From Girardinichthys multiradiatus (lineage: Eukaryota; Chordata; Actinopteri; Cyprinodontiformes; Goodeidae): 64,000 bases of DNA. Below, piece after piece: positions 56,926 through 64,000 of the stretch. Numbering within the stretch: the stretch's first letter is position 1; each line of letters opens with the position of its first letter. The DNA lies in NCBI RefSeq assembly GCF_021462225.1, contig NC_061812.1, positions 45,861,363-45,925,362 on the forward strand. Reading direction: 5' to 3'. The notes beneath the pieces were generated by a model, which searched no databases, was not told where the DNA came from, and saw nothing but the letters and a program-made list of their open reading frames with translations. Made by a program: the position numbers and the translations under genes.

Positions 56926-59710
56926 GGTTAAACAGCCTACTCTGGGCCAATAAAAAAGATGCTACATCAAGGCTACATATAGACTTGACATTGACTTGAT
57001 GCTCTGTAGGAAGGTTCATATGTAACATGAATCTGGTTAAAATTCTCATATTGTTTCTTGTTCATTAATCTAAAGCAGATACATTAGTCTTGTTTCCATA
57101 TTATGATTTCTAACCATGTTTTGTGACAGTACTATACATTGGAAATGTGGAGATACTTCTGATTAAACCTTTTCTGAACCAACTGAGCTGCCAGTTACAG
57201 AGTTCTCCTTAATTCTGATAAAAACCTGACATTAAAAGTAACAAACACAAATGCAATCATCTCAAATAAAATTGACCTTGGTGAAGGAATTGCTCTTTCA
57301 ACACAAACTTTCTAAATTCTTAATAAACCCAACAGTTTCCACAGAAATATATCACCAGCTCACCAAGGAAATTTATTTTAATATGACATTTTTCAAGGAG
57401 AGATAAAAAAAATAATAATTGTAGTGCTTTTGGCACATTCTGTGACTCACGATAATACTGAACAAACTTTAAAGTGTATTGTTGTAATGCTGAAGTCTTC
57501 AACTGGAACTTAGTTCTTATGTGCAAGAGTAATGACATACAAGTTGTACCTTTCTCCAGTTATACCAGACTCAAACCATCTGGTACTAGAATAAAGCCAG
57601 GACACAAAGATATATATTGTTGAACAGTTTCTTTAAGTTTGGCCTGTTTATTTTGTGCCATCTGTGTTTCTTGGCTAAGTCAATGTTCCTGAAAATCAGC
57701 AGGAGCCTCCCTTCAGTTACATTACATAGCTGGGGGAGGACAGAAGCTTAACCACAAGTGAGGTGAGAGCAGAGAGAAGCCAGTCTTGTCAGTTTGAAGA
57801 GGTGTGTAATTTGGGCACGTCACAACAGAGACTCACTCATAAAGACCTTTGAGAATAGTGAGCAACAATGTAGCCAGCCTATATAGGTTACAAACAGAAG
57901 CCTTTCATTCAAAATATTAAAAGCATGTTATTTATTTAAAAACTTCGGAATCGAATTCATATTTTTTCTAGAGTAATGTTTAGGTTGCAGTGTGAAGACC
58001 CATCCAACAAGAGCTACAAGTGCAAATTCTGTGTGTGCACTGAAAGCAGTAGCGTCAAATAACACAAGATACTATGCAAGGATTGCAAAAAAACATGTTC
58101 CATAAGGCCTACATATCTGTTTTAACCTTCGTGCTAAACATTGATTTTGGACAAATCGGTAAGTAAAAAGTGACATAACATTCTGTTCACAAAAAAATGC
58201 AACAGCCAGGCAACACAGCTTCACAGTTTAACAGACAGAAAAAGCTAAAGAGAAATACAAACAAACTGATGTTGTAGATACATTTGATCAAATGAAGTTG
58301 CTGAACATTTTAGTAGACTGGAATAAATAGCTTATACACTCTAAGGTTATAATCAAGTATTACATTCGTTAAATGCATAGTACTGCACTTTAACTAGAAC
58401 AAACTAAATGAAATTGAGGGCAAGCAAATTATGTTAGAAGTGTTTGTACAACAGGAGTAGAAGAGGCAACATGGGAAAGTTATGCTATCTGTTTTGAAGT
58501 TGTTGAGGTTTTAAGCCTGGTTTAATACATTTGATGCAGGACTGCTTAAAAATACCAAACTGATTAAATTTTTTTTTTTTTTTTAGAAACAATAGAAAGG
58601 ATTACAGCTGCTACTTTCATTTTATGATACCTGAGAGGGGTTAAATTACACTAAGCAACAATCTACTCTTAATCTTGACAGTGAACTTGTACCTTTCTGT
58701 TCGATCACAGTGCGACTGTTGATAAGATTACAGAATTCTGTTATACAATTTGGACATGTTAGTAGAACTGGAAGAACATCCTTAGACTGCTTTAGGTCTT
58801 GTTTATCAAATAACAAGTGTGTTCATGTAAATTGGTAATCTTTCTACTAGAAGCGTTAGTCATGGAATCTCATAGGGTTGTGTATTTGGACTAAATCTTT
58901 TCACTCCATTTTTGCTTCCATTATGTTATAACTGACAACATGGTACACATGCTCATTCATATCTCAGAAGCATTACTTATTGATATAAAGACATAGCTAA
59001 ATATCATAAATGATGCAGGTTTCTTAGATTATCTGAGATTTTTACCTGCATGATACCCATATGATACGCTACAATTTGTTCATGCTAACAATGAATCTTT
59101 CCACGAACTAATCCTAGTTATGGAGCACCCCAGAGTTCTGTATTTGGATGAATGTTGTTTTTACTCTAGAAATGTTTGCACTTATTGGGCAGTATAAAAT
59201 AAATTTCCATTGCAATGCTAAAAAAATTAAATAATATTTTTCTATGCCTTTAGGTATGCTATTTTAACCACAGACAAACTGATACACTGAGCATACTTTC
59301 ATTACATTTCCCTTTTATTCTTGATGTCAGTATTGAAAGGAGGTTACTCCACCATGAGGTACAGTTCCAACACTGGCTTCCTGTTTTTCTTAGATAGACA
59401 TTTTGTAACTGAGTGGGCGGATTGTTTTGTTATCAATTCAATTGGATCAGACTTGACTCTTGTTGGAATAAGAACTTTACTATTGCTGAAGTTAGTGGAA
59501 TTTAAATAGCATGCACTAGTGTTTACACAGAAAACTTTTCGCTGTCTATGTTGTTATTAGGCACTATATGAATAAAGAGATCTGAAACCTAAATGAAAAC
59601 TTTTACACAGGATTTCTGTGTGTACATCTATTCATTGTGGGGAATCTCAAGGAAACATACAAATACTGAATTTTTGCTGCTATCTCTATAATTAAAGACG
59701 AGAAAAAAAT
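56926..59710. other. non-coding, no feature recognised
   Basis: 2.8 kb of AT-rich sequence without recognisable genes or repeats. Confidence 0.45.
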
Positions 59711-59713
59711 CTA

Positions 59714-61323
59714 CAGGTCCTTCTCAAAATATTAGCATATTGTGATAAAGTTCATTATTTTCCATAATGTCATGATGAAAATTTAACATTCATATATTTT
59801 AGATTCATTGCACATTAACTAAAATATTTCAGGTCTTTTATTGTCTTAATACGGATGATTTTGGCATACAGCTCATGAAAACCCAAAATTCCTATCTCAC
59901 AAAATTAGCATATCATTAAAAGGGTCTCTAAACGAGCTATGAACCTAATCATCTGAATCAACAAGTTAACTCTAAACACCTGCAAAAGATTCCTGAGGCC
60001 TTTAAAACTCCCAGCCTGGTTCATCTCTCAAAACCCCAATCATGGGTAAGACTGCCGACCTGACTGCTGTCCAGAAGGCCACTATTGACACCCTCAAGCA
60101 AGAGGGTAAGACACAGAAATAAATTTCTGAACGAATAGGCTGTTCCCAGAGTGCTGTATCAAGGCACCTCAGTGGGAAGTCTGTGGGAAGGAAAAAGTGT
60201 GGCAGAAAACGCTGCACAACGAGAAGAGGTGACCGGACCCTGAGGAAGATTGTGAAGAAGGGCCGATTCCAGACCTTGGGGGACCTGCGGAAGCAGTGGA
60301 CTGAGTCTGGAGTAGAAACATCCAGAGCCACTGTGTACAGGCGTGTGCAGGAAATGGGCTACAGGTGCCGCATTCCCCAGGTCAAGCCACTTTTGAACCA
60401 GAAACAGCGGCAGAAGTGCCTGACCTGGGCTACAGAGAAGCAGCACTGGACTGTTGCTCAGTGGCCCAAAGTACTTTTTTCGGATGAAAGCAAATTCTGC
60501 ATGTCATTCGGAAATCAAGGTGCCAGAGTCTGGAGGAAGACTGGGGAGAAGGAAATGCCAAAATGCCAGAAGTCCAGTGTCAAGTACCCACAGTCAGTGA
60601 TGGTCTGTGGTGCCGTGTCATCTGCTGGTGTTGGTCCACTGTATTTTATCAAGGGCAGGGTCAATGCAGCTAGCTATCAGGAGATTTAGGAGCACTTCAT
60701 GCTTCCATCTGCTGAAAAGCTTTATGGAGATGAAGATTTCATTTTTCAGCACGACCTGGCACCTGCTCACAGTGCCAAAACCACTGGTAAATGGTTTACT
60801 GACCATGGTATCACTGTGCTCAATTGGCCTGCCAACTCTCCTGACCTGAACCCCATAGAGAATCTGTGGGATATTGTGAAGAGAACGTTGAGAGACTCAA
60901 GACCCAACACTCTGGATGAGCTAAAGGCCGCTATCGAAGCATCCTGGGCCTCCATAAGACCTCAGCAGTGCCACAGGTTGATTGCCTCCATGCCACGCCG
61001 CATTGAAGCAGTCATTTCTGCAAAAGGATTCCCGACCAAGTATTGAGTGCATAACTGTACATGATTATTTGAAGGTTGAAGTTTTTTGTATTAAAAACAC
61101 TTTTCTTTTATTGGTCGGATGAAATATGCTAATTTTGGGAGATAGGAATTTTGGGTTTTCATGATCTGTATGCCACAATCATCCATATTAAGACAATAAA
61201 AGACCTGAAAAATTTCAGTTAGTGTGCAATGAATCTAAAATATATGAATGTTAAATTTTCATCATGACATTATGGAAAATAATGAACTTTATCACAATAT
61301 GCTAATATTTTGAGAAGGACCTG
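59714..61323 (+). mobile_element. Tc1-like transposon, young copy B
   Basis: 1610 bp, flanked by TA (59712-59713 and 61324-61325), with 200-bp inverted repeats (59714-59913 and 61124-61323) of the same sequence as copy A (10276-11843). It is 42 bp longer than copy A, exactly the piece missing from copy A's transposase gene. Orientation is opposite to copy A. Confidence 0.95.
60042..61046 (+). pseudogene. Tc1-like transposase pseudogene, two stops
   Basis: Full-length frame of about 334 codons from MGKTADLTAVQKATIDTL to KGFPTKY, with a TAA at 60120-60122 (codon 27) and a TAG at 60687-60689. DNA-binding units, the GRKKCGRKR hook and the VKPLLNQKQRQKCLTW linker are present. The DD34E triad is kept: LFSDESKF, FQHDLAPAH, NPIENLW. 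The two nonsense codons inactivate it. Confidence 0.92.
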
Positions 61324-61479
61324 TATATCACCGCAGACGTAATCTGCGTAATTACGAGTTCTGCATAAAAACATAAAAGTGGAATAACCGATGATTTTAA
61401 TCAAAATTTGTGCTCCTCATAAAAGTGTGCAATCAGTGTGCAAACCATCTGGCCAATCAGACTCTGAGACACAGTTACA

Positions 61480-62742
61480 TTCACCCAACAAGATCTCTAG
61501 TTGACTCAGGATCTCAACAGAACCTAATTTTGCTAAGCAGTACAACATTCCCCTCAAATTAACAAATTAACCTTTCCCATTTCCATGTCAGGCATTGATG
61601 GAAGCCCACTGCAAACAATCACTCACCAGACTGTTCCCCTGCAGCTTGTCGTTTTAGGAAACCACCACCAATTTTTTTCTTTGTTTTACACACATGAGGC
61701 TCACCTATTGTTTTGGGTTTTCCCTGGTTGCAGAAACATAATCCTCACATCAACTGGTCTCAGAACACTCCAGACCTTTCCAAAGTTCCACCTGAATATC
61801 ACGATCTCCGGAAAGTATTTAGTAAAGATCTTGTCATCTCCCTTCCACCACATCGATCTTATGACTGCTCCATAGATCTTCTTCCTGGTGTTGCACTCCC
61901 GTCCAGCCAACTTTTTAAGCTGTCACACTCTGAAAGGGAAACTATGGCGCAATATGTAAAGAACTCCGTGAATGCAGTGATAATTCACCCTTCTTCCTCT
62001 CCTATAGGCGCAGGAATTTTTTTTGTCGAGAATAAAGATAAGTCCATCAAATGTTGCATTGACTACCGTGAACTTAATAACATCACCATTAAAAACAAGT
62101 ATTCCGTGCCTCTGATGTCCTCCTTCTTCGAAGCCGTCCAAGAAGCAGCAGTCTTTCCCAAATTAGATCTATGCAATGCTTACCACCTCATCCGTATAAG
62201 AGAGGGTGATGAATGGAAAACCTGGAGTCACCATCTTCACTGGGTTGAGTATGCTCATAACACACACATTTCTGCAGCCTCTGGGTTTACCCCATTTGTA
62301 GTCTCCCTGGGTTACCAGCCTCATCTTCTTCCTTACACATTTCCTGAACAAGTCCTTCCGTCCGTCCATTGTCGATAGATCTAGGACCAGGCTAAAAGAG
62401 CTGTCTATCACACCTCAGCTCAAAACAAGAGGATAGCCAACTGCAAGCCCATCCCTACACCGACATACTCTCTCAGACAAAAAGTGGGGCTCTCAGCTAA
62501 GAATTTCCCCCTCCACCCACCAAGGTCATTGATGGTCATCCACCCTATACTGTGTGCAGGGTGGTTCATGCCCGTCGCCGGGTTTTCCAGTGCATGGTGG
62601 ACTGGGAAGGTTATGGGCCCGGAGAACGCTCCTTGGTTCCGTAGTCATTCATCTTGGAGCCATCCCTCATTTCAGACTTTGAGGCCTCCAGGTCTTCTAC
62701 CTCTGGTCATCTGCAAGGTGGCATCTGTTGAGGGGGAGGTAC
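61480..62742 (+). pseudogene. sushi-type chromovirus relic, internal deletion
   Basis: Plus-strand remains of a second element of the sushi group: a protease active site (LVDSGSQQNLI at about 61500), [29 protein letters not shown], then [20 protein letters not shown] of reverse transcriptase. It jumps in frame near 62222 to the integrase C-terminus ([19 protein letters not shown]). A decayed chromodomain follows ([28 protein letters not shown]). Most of reverse transcriptase, RNase H and integrase core is deleted. A polypurine tract (TTGAGGGGGAGGTAC) lies at 62729-62742. Confidence 0.85.
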
Positions 62743-62900
62743 TGTCATATCACTGTTTCTGAGCAAAGGTTGTTTGGGTTGTTTCTGCTCTCTCACTTCT
62801 TTTAGGGTGTGACCAGCAGGTGCAGCCTCTGCAGCTGCAGTTTGTTAAGGCTAATCAGGAGGTGCTTAAGGAGGGCCTGGATCCCCAGTACAGAAGCCAG
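62743..62900 (+). repeat. start of the 3' LTR of the sushi relic
   Basis: The sequence TGTCATATCACTG directly follows the purine tract, as expected for an LTR start. The second LTR is not in the window, so the end is not determined; it may extend several hundred bases, possibly to the AATAAA-containing text near 63400. Confidence 0.6.
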
Positions 62901-63449
62901 ATCGTTTGCTCTCATGAGCGGTAAACAGGCTCACCTCTTTGGATCTGTTTTTCTTCATGATGCAAGTTTGATCATCTTTTTGTCCTCCTCCACAGAATCT
63001 CCTGAAGATCTTTTTTGAGCCTTATCAAACACCTGAAGGTTTCATTCCTTAAGTTGGCGTCTAAATTGGGAACCATTGCCAGGCCTTCTTTCTCAGGTTT
63101 TACGATTGCAGTTCATACTCACCTGCCTGTCCACCCTCCCTCATGTCTAGGATTTTATCTGCAAAAAGAGAAGACTATTTCCACAACCCAAACTCCTGTC
63201 AAAGTTGGTTCAGTGACCTGACTAATTTTCCTCAGATCATCCTCCACTCCAAGAACAGTAAGAATCTCTCTACAATTATATAAACTCCTTATGTCCATTC
63301 TAAACCCAGCCTTACTGTTCCTCTCCCCATAGTTACCGCCTGCAGACCCTTCTCGAGTGCTACCGATATTTTTCTCTCATCTTGTTAATAGAACGAAAAA
63401 TAAATCTTTTAACCCTTCCCTGCTATGTCGTGATTGTGACCAGTTCAGA

Positions 63450-64000
63450 GTCCTTAAGAAATAATATGACAAAAGATGCTTGTGATCTTGGAGCATGTTT
63501 CCTTGCAACCATAGATTAAAAATACTGAGACACAAATGTCACAAGATATCTCCAATAGGATCTGCACAACATAGCTTACAGGAATACTGTCCACTACGGT
63601 GGCCTCTACTAAACATGTAGAGAAACATGTGAGAATGCGCTAATTGCTTTTAGCAAAGTTTGCCAAGGTTTGGAGAAGGTTGAAAAGTGGTAAAATAGCA
63701 AGTTAACAAGTAAAAAGTAAAAGGTTATCAATGAAATTGTGTCCATGAGAAAGTTCTGAGGAAAAAATCACTGCTAACAAAATATGCCAAAACATGTCTT
63801 GATGATCGTCAAGAACGTCAAGGGGAAAATATTGTGTGGCCAAACAAGACAAAAGTGTCACTTTTAAAAGCTGTGAATGCTCTTAAATCTGGCAAAAAAC
63901 TAATGTCGTTTGAAAAAAATATCATCATACCTATTTTTAGGCATGATAAATAGAGTTAGGAGCAGGAGGACATACCATGATTTATGCAACCGGTATCTGA
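63450..64000. other. non-coding, possible Tc1 trace
   Basis: No gene. The stretch 63820-63870 (TTGTGTGGCCAAACAAGACA) weakly resembles the LWSDETK region of a Tc1-like transposase, too decayed to be sure. Confidence 0.3.

Overview
The window is vertebrate, almost certainly teleost fish, nuclear DNA. It holds one host gene on the minus strand, cut into twelve short exons with canonical GT/AG borders and compatible phases. The rest is long introns packed with fish-type transposable elements: Tc1-like, hAT-type, Jockey/L2-type LINEs, a sushi-type chromovirus, a class I endogenous retrovirus and a tRNA-derived SINE. No rRNA gene, functional tRNA gene, CRISPR array or bacterial-style operon was seen. 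The species cannot be told from the sequence.

Host gene: the exons read from 50851 down to 49 and encode 517 consecutive residues of a band 4.1 family protein, best matched to EPB41L1 (protein 4.1N). They cover the end of the N-terminal extension, the whole FERM domain (F1, F2, F3), the FERM-adjacent segment, the variable linker and the start of the spectrin-actin-binding (SAB) region. The 5' exons lie beyond 50851, probably outside the window, and the 3' exons lie before position 1.

Layout from low to high coordinates. 49-198 and 1028-1072: SAB-side exons. 1751-6081: a hAT-type element with a perfect 8-bp target duplication, holding a nearly full-length LINE (copy A, 2245-5579). 7306-7535: linker exon. 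8250-16192: an old Tc1-like relic split by a sushi-type LTR retrotransposon (9142-15796), which is itself split by a younger Tc1 element (10276-11843). 16230-16405: exon squeezed between two Tc1-like elements. 18990-23862: six exons. 25121-26010: LINE relic. 28451-39828: endogenous retrovirus with LINE copy B (32628-35973) and a solo LTR (38105-38477) nested inside. 41539-41643: exon. 42041-46230: Tc1 and LINE relics. 49462-50511: terminal-inverted-repeat element. 50684-50851: first visible exon. Beyond that: a SINE, Tc1 relics, a second copy of the young Tc1 element (59714-61323) and an internally deleted sushi relic with its 3' LTR.

How it fits together: the only gene likely to serve the cell is epb41l1. 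The repeats give a readable order of insertion. The sushi element shows three functional signatures at base level: a self-complementary primer site next to the LTR, a GGGAAAA -1 frameshift site at the gag/pol overlap and a C-terminal chromodomain. Two nearly identical LINE copies in opposite orientation flank most of the FERM-coding exons, so the epb41l1 pre-mRNA would carry a long inverted repeat. I found no convincing new biological system. The strongest second-look items are the self-priming and frameshift signals, the in-frame TGA shared by both LINE copies, and the inverted LINE pair.
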